A stretch of 64,000 nucleotides of DNA, from assembly GCA_003162415.1 (NCBI GenBank), contig PMOL01000007.1, positions 29,404 through 93,403 of the forward strand. Reading direction: 5' to 3'. Source of the DNA: Candidatus Dormiibacterota bacterium. Lineage in GTDB: Bacteria; Chloroflexota; Dormibacteria; Aeolococcales; Aeolococcaceae. Shown here in pieces: positions 1-7,660 of the stretch; positions within the stretch are counted from its first letter, which is position 1, and the number at the start of each line of letters is the position of its first letter. The notes beneath the pieces were generated by a model. It did no database searches. It worked only from the letters and a program-made list of their open reading frames with translations, and was not told the DNA's origin. The position numbers and the translations under genes are program-made.

Positions 1-215
1 GTGCACTACTCACCGGTGCACCGCGACTCGCCGGCATTCCAGGCGTGTTGATCCATGGTCGACTTGATCTGAGTTCTCCCGTCACCACGGCTTGGGAGCT
101 CGCCCGTGCCTGGCCGGACGCGCAGCTAATTGTCGTGGCCGATTCAGGCCACAAAGGCAGCGATTCGATGAACGAGCATGTCTTCGGTGCGCTCGAGAGG
201 TTCGCCGACCGTTGA
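1..215 (+). CDS. pip: Prolyl aminopeptidase, C-terminal fragment (window edge)
   Basis: Only the last ~70 codons are inside the window. The frame enters at base 3 and ends with TGA at 213-215, so the start lies upstream. The visible protein contains IPGVLIHGRLDLSSPV, where HGRLD holds the acidic triad residue, followed by TAWELARAWPDAQ and ADSGH, where the His is the catalytic base. This spacing is typical of the C-terminal end of alpha/beta-hydrolase proline iminopeptidases, cytosolic enzymes that remove N-terminal proline. Another S33-family hydrolase cannot be excluded from the tail alone. Confidence 0.75.
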   Translation, partial: ALLTGAPRLAGIPGVLIHGRLDLSSPVTTAWELARAWPDAQLIVVADSGHKGSDSMNEHVFGALERFADR

Positions 216-406
216 CCCACTATCCGGGCTGACGATACGTACGGTCGCTGACCGTCGGTTCGGATTTGGTCCGCGGGAGTTCGAAGCGAGCGCGCCATGG
301 GATGTCAGACTGCTCGAGGGAGATGAGGCTCGCCTGAGCAAGCATGGTCGGCCTACGGCCGAGGGGCCCTAGTGGTGGGCGAGCGTTAGGTCAGCCTCAC
401 CGTGCG

Positions 407-643
407 TCACGCTAAGGGCTGATAACCGGTCCATCGTGGTTTCCGATGCAGCCACCCCCGCGCTTGGTTGCCTGGGCGGGTACCCGACGGGGGGGCCCCG
501 TCAGCGGTTAGAACCTCGATGCAAAGCCCGACACACTCATCGCAAATGCAAGCACCTTGCCCGGTAATCAACTTCCCCACATGCTGCTCCGATCTGCCGC
601 AGAAAGAGCAACGGTTCTGCCCGCGTCGATCTCCACGTGCCAT
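407..643 (-). CDS. Stand-alone ClpX-type C4 zinc-finger protein
   Basis: A 78-residue protein whose first 40 residues match the N-terminal zinc-binding domain of the unfoldase Clp[18 protein letters not shown], then ICDECVGLC, with the four cysteines as C-x2-C...C-x2-C. No AAA+ module follows; the tail is short and Trp/Arg-rich. In ClpX this domain dimerises and binds adaptors and substrates. A solitary copy may act as an adaptor or competitor, or may be the remnant of a clpX pseudogene. It stands alone between a plus-strand peptidase tail and a plus-strand lipoprotein-like gene. Confidence 0.75.
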   Translation of the reverse strand: MARGDRRGQNRCSFCGRSEQHVGKLITGQGACICDECVGLCIEVLTADGAPPSGTRPGNQARGWLHRKPRWTGYQPLA

Positions 644-738
644 GACTCAACCCTACACCACCGGTCGATCCACCTCAACCCGACTGATTTGGTGTGAGAC
701 AGTCGTGCGCTGCGAAGGTTCCGCCGGAGCCGCGTGGG

Positions 739-768
739 CTCAAGGTACCTTTGCGGATGCTGGCATGA
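739..768 (+). repeat. Short dispersed repeat, copy A
   Basis: First of five copies, all on the plus strand within 3 kb. The shared core is close to CAAGG-ACATTTGCGGATGCTGGC. This copy begins CTCAAGGTACCTTTGCGGAT and continues into GCTGGCATGAG. It lies 138 bases upstream of the secreted-protein start at 906. Confidence 0.55.
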
Positions 769-905
769 GCGGCCATACGGTTGCTCGAACCGTTGGCCCT
801 TGCGTCCCCGACGTTGCGCGAGCAGCGCAACGATCTCTCCATCTCCCGCCCTCTACCTGACCATTGCCGCTCTTGGAGGGGCGCGCGTCGATAATCAGGA
901 GCGCC

Positions 906-1319
906 ATGAGCCGATACAGAACGCTGCTGTCGCTCGGAGCGGTCGTCCTCGTGATCGGCCTGGCGTCATTGATTGCCACAGGAGCCGTCCGCCCCGCACC
1001 GCCGACGCCAACCGCTACTCAGGCTCCGCCCTCCGTCGACGTGAGCGGAACGTGGGCGGGACTCTGCACCGGCCCGTTCAACGGCTTCTGTTCCCTCACG
1101 TGGACGCAGACCGCTAACGCGCTCCATGGGACGTTCATGCTGTCGTCACGGCCCGACAACCTCCATATCAGCGGCAAGCTGACAGATAGCACGATCAGTT
1201 TCGGAGCCGTCGGCGTGGTCACGTTCACCGGGACCTTATCCGGCAGCACCATGGCCGGCGCCTACACCGACATCGCAAACGGGAAGACAGGCTCCTGGAC
1301 CGTGACCCTATCACCCTGA
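906..1319 (+). CDS. Small secreted or membrane-anchored protein, unknown function
   Basis: 137 residues. I chose ATG at 906 because MSRYRTLLSLGAVVLVIGLA starts a clean signal/anchor helix; 14 more in-frame codons upstream lack signal character. A Pro/Thr linker (RPAPPTPTATQAPPS) is followed by a beta-rich domain with SGTWAGLCTG, HGTFMLSSR, ISGKLTDSTISF and FTGTLSGSTMAGAY. This alternating GT-x-SG pattern is common in small extracytoplasmic beta-barrel domains. No catalytic motif is visible. Repeat copy A lies upstream, and the gene converges with the minus-strand lipoprotein at 1399. Confidence 0.65.
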   Translation: MSRYRTLLSLGAVVLVIGLASLIATGAVRPAPPTPTATQAPPSVDVSGTWAGLCTGPFNGFCSLTWTQTANALHGTFMLSSRPDNLHISGKLTDSTISFGAVGVVTFTGTLSGSTMAGAYTDIANGKTGSWTVTLSP

Positions 1320-1398
1320 GGGAACAGCTCTCTTTCTCATGCGGGGCCGAGACATGCTCTTACGATGTGCGCCCCGCTAATCCGGCGGACATGGGCGC

Positions 1399-1809
1399 CT
1401 ACGGCTCCGTGATCTGGAGACTCACGTTGACGGTGGCCCCGTTGTTGACCGTCACGGTGGCGCTGTAACGACCCGGTTCCTCCTGCTGCGGCGCGGAGAC
1501 GGTGTAGGTACCGGGCGACACGTCGAAGTCAAATTCGCCGCTGGCGTTCGTGGCTGAGGTGGCGGCCACCGTTCCATCGGGACGCGTTACGGTGATGGCC
1601 GCATTCTTCTCCACTTGAAAATAGCCGGAGGGGCACGGAGACTGTCCCATGCAGGGGGGAACGGGTCCCGCGGTGAGGGTGAAGGTCCCGTGGATGTGGC
1701 CGTGAGCCGTAAGTCCCGTCGACGGCGGACTCGCAGTCGAGGATACCGAGCTGGTGCACCCGGTGACCGCTATTGCTATGACGGCGAGGCTCAGCCGTAA
1801 GCGTTGCAC
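1399..1809 (-). CDS. Lipoprotein with carboxypeptidase-regulatory-like fold
   Basis: 136 residues with a lipoprotein signal: positive MQRLRL, a hydrophobic run, then lipobox VTGC with Cys at about residue 18. After a Ser/Thr-rich linker the protein has AAITVTRPDGTVAATSATNASGEF and GTYTVSAP, the hallmark of CarboxypepD_reg/SdrD-B-like beta-sandwich domains. Such domains sit outside the membrane as structural or adhesion modules. It converges with the plus-strand gene ending at 1319. Substrate unknown. Confidence 0.7.
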   Translation of the reverse strand: MQRLRLSLAVIAIAVTGCTSSVSSTASPPSTGLTAHGHIHGTFTLTAGPVPPCMGQSPCPSGYFQVEKNAAITVTRPDGTVAATSATNASGEFDFDVSPGTYTVSAPQQEEPGRYSATVTVNNGATVNVSLQITEP

Positions 1810-2109
1810 TCAATAACTTCCTGACACGGCCCGAAAGCGGCCTTGTTTCTGATTATGGCCCACTTGTTCTGGCGACATTGGCGGACACTGGCCTGGTCGA
1901 CGCACCCGGGCTCGGAGAGACGTCAGGTCCGCAACTCTCCCGATAGACAGGGCGTCGCCACCAACCGACACTACTGGCCAACCCCGGGCGACCAGCACCG
2001 TCGAACCCACGGCTCTTGGGCTCTTATTTGGGTCCGGGCGGTCTCGACATGTGAGGACACCCCGAAGCCACCCGTCTCGCCCGTCGCCGGCAAGACGATA
2101 ATCCTGCGC
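1810..2109. other. Intergenic region holding one dispersed repeat
   Basis: No gene can be supported here. It must hold the promoter of the minus-strand lipoprotein (start 1809) and any leader of the plus-strand ORF at 2110. Repeat copy B lies at 1875-1900. A longer reading frame continues upstream of 2110 but its Trp/Arg/His-rich translation is not protein-like. Confidence 0.5.
1875..1900 (+). repeat. Short dispersed repeat, copy B
   Basis: ACATTGGCGGACACTGGCCT followed by GGTCGACG. With copy D it shares the extended tail CTGGCCTGGTCGACG. Confidence 0.55.
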
Positions 2110-2493
2110 GTGGACGTGCTAATCGTTGCGGCGGATCCGGGCGCGAGAGCGATTCGCATCGTCCTCGAAGCCCTCGATCACACCGTTCGCGTGGCACGTA
2201 ACGCCGACGCCGCCCTACGAATTGCAGCCAGCCGACTCCCTGATCGAATCCTGGTCGAGGCGACCCTCGCAGGGGCTGCCTCAATTTGCGAGCGACTCTC
2301 GACGCTCGGACCGCCCCTACAGATGCTCGAACCTCCAACCGGAGGGTGGCCCCGCACAGGGCGCCGCGAAGACTCTGGGGGCAGTGGTCCTTCGGGCAGC
2401 GGAGTTCCGTCACCACTCCTGCCGCTCGTACCCATGCTCTCGGGAGCTATCGAGGCGCCGCTCCGTTTCGACGATGTCGAATCAAGCGCCTGA
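2110..2493 (+). CDS. Degenerate response-regulator receiver domain (pseudo-receiver)
   Basis: 127 residues from GTG 2110. The first ~65 residues follow the receiver fold: VDVLIVAADPGARAIRIVLE, TVRVARNADAALRIAAS, then LPDRILVEATLAGA. In an active receiver the first strand ends in two acids and strand 3 ends in the phospho-acceptor Asp. Here the acids are replaced (VAAD) and the acceptor position is Glu (ILVE). The last 50 residues are Gly/Pro/Ser-rich and end in RFDDVESSA. No partner kinase is next to it. It is either a phosphorylation-independent switch or a decaying gene. Confidence 0.45.
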   Translation: MDVLIVAADPGARAIRIVLEALDHTVRVARNADAALRIAASRLPDRILVEATLAGAASICERLSTLGPPLQMLEPPTGGWPRTGRREDSGGSGPSGSGVPSPLLPLVPMLSGAIEAPLRFDDVESSA

Positions 2494-2573
2494 CGTCAGC
2501 CGCGTCCGATCCGCGTCCCGTCTCCTGCACCGACACCGTACCCCGACGCCGGCCACCTGCGCTAAGCCCTGGC

Positions 2574-2603
2574 GTCAAGTGGACATTGGCGGATGCTCGC
2601 GTG
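2574..2603 (+). repeat. Short dispersed repeat, copy C
   Basis: CGTCAAGTGGACATTGGCGG followed by ATGCTCGCGTGG. It matches copies A and D over the CAAG...ACATT...GCGGATGCT core. Confidence 0.55.
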
Positions 2604-2686
2604 GGCGATAGGTAGCTCGCCGGAATAGCTCAGCTTGGATCAGGGCGGGCTTCCGCTCCGTGAGACCATCCTTCCAGGCAGTTCTG

Positions 2687-2893
2687 ATGGACACGGATGA
2701 AACGTACCCGGTAGCTCTGCCGGACAGGGATGAAGCGTTGCGCCGGCTCCGTGCTGCGCTAATCGCGTGGATCGGCGGTGAGCCTTTAGCCGGAGCGGGC
2801 GTGCAACGGCGTCCGCGTCCGCCGTCTCGCCCGGATGCAGCGGCCGCGCCACTCCCTACCTCGGGCGAAGACGTCGCCACTCAAGCCGGCTGA
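2687..2893 (+). CDS. Small hypothetical protein
   Basis: 68 residues from ATG 2687 (MDTDETYPVALPDRDEALRR, then LRAALIAWIGGEPLAG). The N-terminal half looks like an amphipathic helical protein; the C-terminal half is Pro/Arg/Ala-rich. No Shine-Dalgarno is obvious and no family is recognised. It lies between repeat copies C and D, which weakens the case for a maintained gene. Confidence 0.3.
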   Translation: MDTDETYPVALPDRDEALRRLRAALIAWIGGEPLAGAGVQRRPRPPSRPDAAAAPLPTSGEDVATQAG

Positions 2894-2901
2894 CTTTAAG
2901 G

Positions 2902-2938
2902 CTCAAGGCACATTCACGAATGCTGGCCTGGTCGACGA
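2902..2938 (+). repeat. Short dispersed repeat, copy D
   Basis: CTCAAGGCACATTCACGAAT followed by GCTGGCCTGGTCGACGA. It is the longest match, sharing its 5' half with copy A and its 3' half with copy B. It lies about 90 bases upstream of the HAD phosphatase start. Confidence 0.6.
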
Positions 2939-3025
2939 ACGTATCGCCCGAATCGCGCCGACCTACAAGACCCTTGATACCCTCCCAACACCCTACCAAC
3001 CGTCGACGCCCAGAGGAGTGTCGAC

Positions 3026-3673
3026 ATGACCTACGCGCTCCTGTTCGACTTCGATGGCGTGCTGGTCGACTCAGTTCCTGCCTACCGTGCGGCCTGGTCG
3101 GAGTGGGCACGGACCTATCGAGTAAACGAGGCGCTCATCTGGGCAGACGCCCACGGACGGCGACCTGATGACATCATTCGTCGTGTCGCGCCGCGGGGTG
3201 ACTTGTCAGAAGCGCTTCTGACGTTTGATCTCCTCTTCAGCGCCGCCATCGTTCGGCGCGTGACTCCGTTGCCGGGTGCACTCGCGCTGCTGCGCCAACT
3301 GCGAGCTGGGGAATGGGCGATCGTCACTTCTGGCCGACGCAGACATGTACCGACAATGCTCCAGCACGCGCGACTTCCTTCCCCCGCCGTGCTCATCTGC
3401 GGCGATGATGTAGTCGCTGGCAAGCCCGATCCTGAATGCTTCCTCCAAGCGGCAGAGCGTCTCAAGGCTCCCGCCTCCCGCTGCATCGTCATCGAGGATG
3501 CGCCAGGAGGAATAACCGCCGCGCGTGCCGCAGCCATGACCACTGTTGCCGTGGCGACCACGCACCGGCTCGACGAACTCTCCGGGGCGGACATCATCTT
3601 TGCTTCGCTCAACGAGGCGTCCGGCTACCTCCTGACCGCCGTGCGTGACCGAGCGGATCCTCCTGAATCTTGA
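3026..3673 (+). CDS. HAD-superfamily phosphatase / phosphoglucomutase-like hydrolase
   Basis: 215 residues, full length for a subfamily IA HAD enzyme with a helical cap. Motif I is LFDFDGVLVDS (nucleophile Asp and acid/base Asp), motif II is AIVTSGRR, motif III is AGKPDPE (Lys) and motif IV is VIEDAPGGI. These dephosphorylate small phosphosugars or phosphorylated intermediates in the cytosol; the substrate cannot be read. AGAGGAG eight bases upstream of ATG 3026 is a good ribosome-binding site. It resembles glycerol-3-phosphatase and beta-phosphoglucomutase-type enzymes equally. Confidence 0.88.
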   Translation: MTYALLFDFDGVLVDSVPAYRAAWSEWARTYRVNEALIWADAHGRRPDDIIRRVAPRGDLSEALLTFDLLFSAAIVRRVTPLPGALALLRQLRAGEWAIVTSGRRRHVPTMLQHARLPSPAVLICGDDVVAGKPDPECFLQAAERLKAPASRCIVIEDAPGGITAARAAAMTTVAVATTHRLDELSGADIIFASLNEASGYLLTAVRDRADPPES

Positions 3674-3714
3674 TCTGGGTAGGACACCTCGGACCCGACC
3701 GCATGCGGAGCCGG

Positions 3715-3740
3715 CGTCGAGAGACATTTGCGGATACTGG
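3715..3740 (+). repeat. Short dispersed repeat, copy E
   Basis: GCGTCGAGAGACATTTGCGG followed by ATACTGG. It is the closest match to the ACATTTGCGGAT consensus core and lies between the HAD gene and the next plus-strand gene. Confidence 0.55.
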
Positions 3741-3965
3741 GGTGCGCGTCGTGACTCTCCCGCGAGGTCGCCTAGAGTCGTGTCAGGGAACCAACCTATG
3801 GGCACATCAGCACAACCAAGTCGGTCCAAACTCCTACTCTGGCTGGTGGGCTTTGTCGTCGTGGTCGACCTCTGCGTCAAATTGGACCTCGCCGGTAGGC
3901 AGACTCATCACGCGACTGGGAAGAAGGGTGCCAGTCGTCAGTGGTGCGGGGTAGGATTCACGCCG

Positions 3966-4577
3966 ATGGATCTTCAAGATGCCGTAGCGGTTTACAACGA
4001 GTTCGTTCCCATTCTCGAGGCGATGGAAGAGCCCACCCAACACGCAGATCCGGCGCAGGCCGTCGTTGCAATGGAGGCTGTACTAGACGCACTCGGTGAG
4101 GAGCTGCCGAGCGATCGAGCGCTCGATGACGCTGTACAATCGGCCGCCAGCGGGGATGTTCCTCTCGGAATTGTCGAGGACGAGCAAGCCTTCGAGGCAT
4201 TTCTTGACCAAGAGGAGCGTCTCTTTGTTCAAGCGCAGCTCAACGACCGCGCATCAAGGTATCTGCGTCGGCTCGTCCAGGACGAACGTGTGAGTGTCGC
4301 GCGTGATCGTCAAAGCCCGATCCGAACTCTCCCCCGCCGACGGGATCTAAACAGGTTGCGCGCATTTGCTCAACGGAACTTTCGCCCGGCGTTGCGTCGG
4401 GTCGCCTTAGTTGGCGGCGGCTGCATCTTAATCGCGGTGGACGTCACGCTCGACCCTGAGCCTGTCAGTAAGACACTCTCCACTGTATTTGGAGGTGTCC
4501 TCGTTGATCGCGGGTTTCCAGAACTACGCCGCAAGGATCGGATCCTGGATGACGATGCCGATACGCGCGTCCTCTGA
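3966..4577 (+). CDS. Hypothetical protein, helical
   Basis: 203 residues from ATG 3966 (MDLQDAVAVYNEFVPILEAM). The frame is open further upstream and an alternative ATG at 3798 would add a hydrophobic segment (KLLLWLVGFVVVVDL). I prefer 3966 because the protein becomes acidic and regular there. The N-terminal 120 residues are helical and acidic (VEDEQAFEAFLDQEERLF). A basic stretch follows, then a hydrophobic strand-like segment VALVGGGCILIAVDV, and an acidic end. No family recognised. It converges with the CBASS operon end at 4680. Confidence 0.55.
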   Translation: MDLQDAVAVYNEFVPILEAMEEPTQHADPAQAVVAMEAVLDALGEELPSDRALDDAVQSAASGDVPLGIVEDEQAFEAFLDQEERLFVQAQLNDRASRYLRRLVQDERVSVARDRQSPIRTLPRRRDLNRLRAFAQRNFRPALRRVALVGGGCILIAVDVTLDPEPVSKTLSTVFGGVLVDRGFPELRRKDRILDDDADTRVL

Positions 4578-4679
4578 TACTGAGTGGGTGTCGTTTCGCG
4601 TCCCACCGACCGCTCGCCGCCAAAGGCGTCACATTGCGCGGCCGTGCGTGAGATCTGGCTGAGGGGTATCGTTTGCCTC

Positions 4680-5165
4680 TCATTCGCTCCCCGGAGTGCT
4701 CGGATTCGGCGGAAGGTCACCCGTTCTCATGATCGGGCAGGCAACTGGACGCGCATTCTGAAAGCGGAAGGCATGGACTTGATAGCCTCCTACCTCCTTC
4801 CGAATGAGGAGCATCGGGGGGACGCTCGCATTCAAGAGGCGTAGTCGAACCATTGTCACGGCATCCTTGAGGCTCGGACCAGCATCAGCGGGATGGGTGT
4901 GCCACTCTCCCAGATATCCAAGACGAGAGTCCAGGCCCCGAGCACATCGGACGATGTGATGGGTAACGCCCCGAGGCAGTATGTAGTGATGGCGGGCCGG
5001 TGACCTGGCCGGAACCTCAACCGCGTGGGTTATCCACGAAGTTCCCCGATTCAATGGCCCAAGTAACACCCCTCCGGTCTCGTAGGGATCGGCTGCTTCC
5101 GCTGCGACGAGCATGATGGTCTCAGCTGACTCGGAAAGCGCGACGTTGTCATCCCGGCGGTGCAA
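4680..5165 (-). CDS. cap3: CBASS Cap3-like JAB/MPN isopeptidase
   Basis: Last gene of the CBASS operon. It is a JAMM metalloprotease with PYETGGVLLG (conserved Glu) and GEWHTHPADAGPSLKD, i.e. His-x-His-Pro...Ser-x2-Asp zinc and catalytic residues. In CBASS, Cap3 cleaves the bond that Cap2 makes between the nucleotidyltransferase C-terminus and its target. The frame is open to 5315, but the JAB fold starts at NVALSESAE and cap2 ends at 5149. TTG at 5165 is therefore the likely start (16-nt overlap with cap2); the first in-frame ATG, at 5114, would cut the first strand. Confidence 0.85.
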   Translation of the reverse strand: MHRRDDNVALSESAETIMLVAAEAADPYETGGVLLGPLNRGTSWITHAVEVPARSPARHHYILPRGVTHHIVRCARGLDSRLGYLGEWHTHPADAGPSLKDAVTMVRLRLLNASVPPMLLIRKEVGGYQVHAFRFQNARPVACPIMRTGDLPPNPSTPGSE

Positions 5166-6678
5166 CGAGCCCAACTCTATCGAAAGGTGGTTCGCCTCGA
5201 AGTGGCCGCAAGACTTCGAGTGTCTCTTCTTCAAACTCGTGGCGCGCAAGCATTGCGTCAACGGCGATATTGACAGACAGACTCGCGGCTGTTTGCACAG
5301 AGACAGGTGGAGCATTGTTGACGGCTGCTGAGCACCCCATCTCTAGTGACTCGTCGGGATCCGCGGCCCTTGCTGGGATCTCCCAATACGCCGGTGGTGA
5401 GCGGTTGAATATTGGCGTGTCGGACGGTAGCTGCCGGCAAATGCGAGTTATCGCACCTCCGCGGTAGAGAGCGGCTGAAACCAGACACACGCCCGCTTGC
5501 TGAGCGGCACGGCTCAATACCTCGAGTAGAGGTGCATTCCCCGTCGTGTCAAGCACGAGATCCGCGCCTCCCACGAGGTCCAGGATGGCAACGTAATCGA
5601 ATGTGGCAAAGCTGCAGCTTACCTGAGTCCACGGGGCATGTTGTCCGATCCGAGCGGATACGGCTTCGCTCTTGAGTTCCCCTACGTGATCGGCCCCCAA
5701 AACATGTCTCACGACGTTGCCTGGTCGCAGTCGGTCGCTATCCACGAGGCTTACATGCCCTAACCCGCTCTCAGCAAGCAAGAGGGCGGCATGAGATCCG
5801 ATCGCTCCTAATCCAAAGCACACGACCTTCTTTGGTGACAGTTCCTGTGCATCGGGTCCCGCGCGCAGTCGGAGCGTCTGAAGATCATTCGGAGCAGGGT
5901 TGAGCGACTCAACCCGTAACTGCCCACCCGCGTCTCGGTTGAGGCCGATGACGAGGGCGTCGACTTGCCCATGCCTGCCTGCCAGGATCATCGCGAGCCC
6001 TGCGCCGTCCGAAGTGCTTCGCCTTACGCGCCGAATGCATGCATCTAAGTCACGTCGTTGGGCCGTTGTCAGAAACGCTCGGATCTGCTCCAGGTTTCTT
6101 GGTGGACTGCCAAACTCTGAACGGGAGAACCACCTGCCTCTGACCGAGTTCTTGGGGCCGTGCCCCGGGCCAACCTCGAGCACCGCGGACTTGGCATGTA
6201 CACCGTGGATCCGTCCACTCGCTCCGTCTCGCAGATCCCCGGCCAGCAGCTTCGTCGGGTCAAAGACAGCAAGAGTCGTGGAGACCTCTTCGAACCCGAG
6301 ATAAGCATCGAGGGCACGATCGCGGGATCGGAATCCCTCCTGCGCTGACGTGCACCATTGCGCGATTCGGCTAACGATTCCACCGAACGTCAACCACTCT
6401 CTACTGTTGTCGTCCTCGGGCCAAAGGCAGACCAAACCTGCGTCATTGACGTGCTCGGCCCCAAGGCCCTGGACGTACACATGCGGGTGCCGGAACGGCC
6501 ATCCGTCGCGAAAGTGGATTCGCATGACTAGTGCCTGCGTTAGAGCCGTGAATGGCTCAGCGACGGGGCCTTCCCATATGCGGTGATCACTGCCGGCAAC
6601 GGGTTCGAAGCCGGCGCGGATCAGCTCACCGGTGAGCCTCTCAAACGATGCGACGTCAAGCGTACTGAGCGCTGCCAA
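5149..6678 (-). CDS. cap2: CBASS Cap2: E2-E1 fusion ubiquitin-like transferase
   Basis: 509 residues. The N-terminal E2-like domain has AEHVNDAGLVCLWPEDD with the candidate catalytic Cys84. The C-terminal E1/ThiF adenylation domain starts near residue 283 with VVCFGLGAIGSHA (nucleotide-binding GxGxIG), LVDSD (312-315), Arg324 and Lys336. The E1 cysteine is Cys449 in EMGCSAAVN. Cap2 proteins activate and conjugate the CD-NTase C-terminus to cellular targets, which primes the synthase. The start is TTG 6678, overlapping the CD-NTase gene by 23 nt. All expected catalytic residues are present, so the system looks functional. Confidence 0.92.
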   Translation of the reverse strand: MAALSTLDVASFERLTGELIRAGFEPVAGSDHRIWEGPVAEPFTALTQALVMRIHFRDGWPFRHPHVYVQGLGAEHVNDAGLVCLWPEDDNSREWLTFGGIVSRIAQWCTSAQEGFRSRDRALDAYLGFEEVSTTLAVFDPTKLLAGDLRDGASGRIHGVHAKSAVLEVGPGHGPKNSVRGRWFSRSEFGSPPRNLEQIRAFLTTAQRRDLDACIRRVRRSTSDGAGLAMILAGRHGQVDALVIGLNRDAGGQLRVESLNPAPNDLQTLRLRAGPDAQELSPKKVVCFGLGAIGSHAALLLAESGLGHVSLVDSDRLRPGNVVRHVLGADHVGELKSEAVSARIGQHAPWTQVSCSFATFDYVAILDLVGGADLVLDTTGNAPLLEVLSRAAQQAGVCLVSAALYRGGAITRICRQLPSDTPIFNRSPPAYWEIPARAADPDESLEMGCSAAVNNAPPVSVQTAASLSVNIAVDAMLARHEFEEETLEVLRPLRGEPPFDRVGLVAPPG

Positions 6679-7660
6679 AGGCCCGGGCTTCGTTGGAACC
6701 CCGACTCGGATTAGCGGCTATCGCGGGTACTGCTCTCCCGGTTTCATCGCAACCCTCGGGTATTGGGAACACCCGCCCGCGATCGTTGTCACCCAGGATT
6801 TCACGCCAGAGCATGGCCGCCCTACACCGATCAGATTCGAGCGCCTCTTCGGCCTTCTCGGCGAGGCCGGAAAAGAGACTCGCAAGGGCGTTAACTGCTC
6901 GCTCATCGGGTTGCGTCTCGTACATGGTGCCGAGCGCAGGGTCGAGAAGCGGCTCGGTATTTGCGCGACCGAGGCGACTGCCTACTCGCCTCAACGTATG
7001 TGCGAAAAGCTCTGCAAAGCTATCGACCCTCATCCGTTTGTCAATAACGTCGTACGTCGCCAGCTCGATGTACAGACCTCCCGGTCGGGCGTCTCCGCGA
7101 TGGTGCCGTCCTGTCTGACGCATCAACTTCACGAGTGGTACGTAGGCACCTTGGCCGCCAATCAGCAGGCTATCATTGGCTGCGGTCGTCAGCCGTCCCA
7201 GCTCCTCGGGATCAGTCGTAATCCACCGACCCTCACCACCCCAAATACTGCGCTCATGAGCAGGGATGGCCCAATGAGGGTCGGCATTGGCTGCTGGTAC
7301 GGCATCGACGCTGAACTCACCTCCAAAGTCAATCTTCACTGAACGCGCTCGCTCCTCGGCGCGCTCGTGATAGTGGTCGGTGAGAACGCTTGCGAAGTCA
7401 TCGAACACATCGGAGGGGGCCACTGAGGTGTCCAATGCTGTGAGCTTGCAGAACACATCCACATCTCGCCCCGGCGAGATGGAGGTCTGTCTCGCATAGG
7501 AACCGATGAGAACTGTGTCGATCCCGAGTGCGCGTAACGTGGGCGACGTTTCCAACAGAGTGCGCACGTCTTCGTGTGCCGCTATCGCTCGACCGCGTCG
7601 GGCCGCATTTATTTCGATCCTCGACAGAGCTCCATCGAACTGACTTGGCAGAGTTTCCAT
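6656..7660 (-). CDS. CBASS cGAS/DncV-like nucleotidyltransferase (CD-NTase)
   Basis: 334 residues. The polymerase-beta-type active site is LIGSYARQTSISPGRDVDVF: Gly53-Ser54 followed by Asp66 and Asp68, with the third metal-binding acid at Asp119 in EFSVDAVPA. On phage infection CD-NTases make cyclic di- or trinucleotides that activate the linked effector. The SAVED effector next to it suggests a cyclic trinucleotide (inference). ATG 7660 directly follows the effector stop, and AGGAGGAG 6-7 bases upstream, inside the effector's last codons, is its ribosome-binding site. The protein ends in ...SAQYA, a small residue compatible with Cap2 conjugation. Confidence 0.92.
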   Translation of the reverse strand: METLPSQFDGALSRIEINAARRGRAIAAHEDVRTLLETSPTLRALGIDTVLIGSYARQTSISPGRDVDVFCKLTALDTSVAPSDVFDDFASVLTDHYHERAEERARSVKIDFGGEFSVDAVPAANADPHWAIPAHERSIWGGEGRWITTDPEELGRLTTAANDSLLIGGQGAYVPLVKLMRQTGRHHRGDARPGGLYIELATYDVIDKRMRVDSFAELFAHTLRRVGSRLGRANTEPLLDPALGTMYETQPDERAVNALASLFSGLAEKAEEALESDRCRAAMLWREILGDNDRGRVFPIPEGCDETGRAVPAIAANPSRGSNEARAFGSAQYA

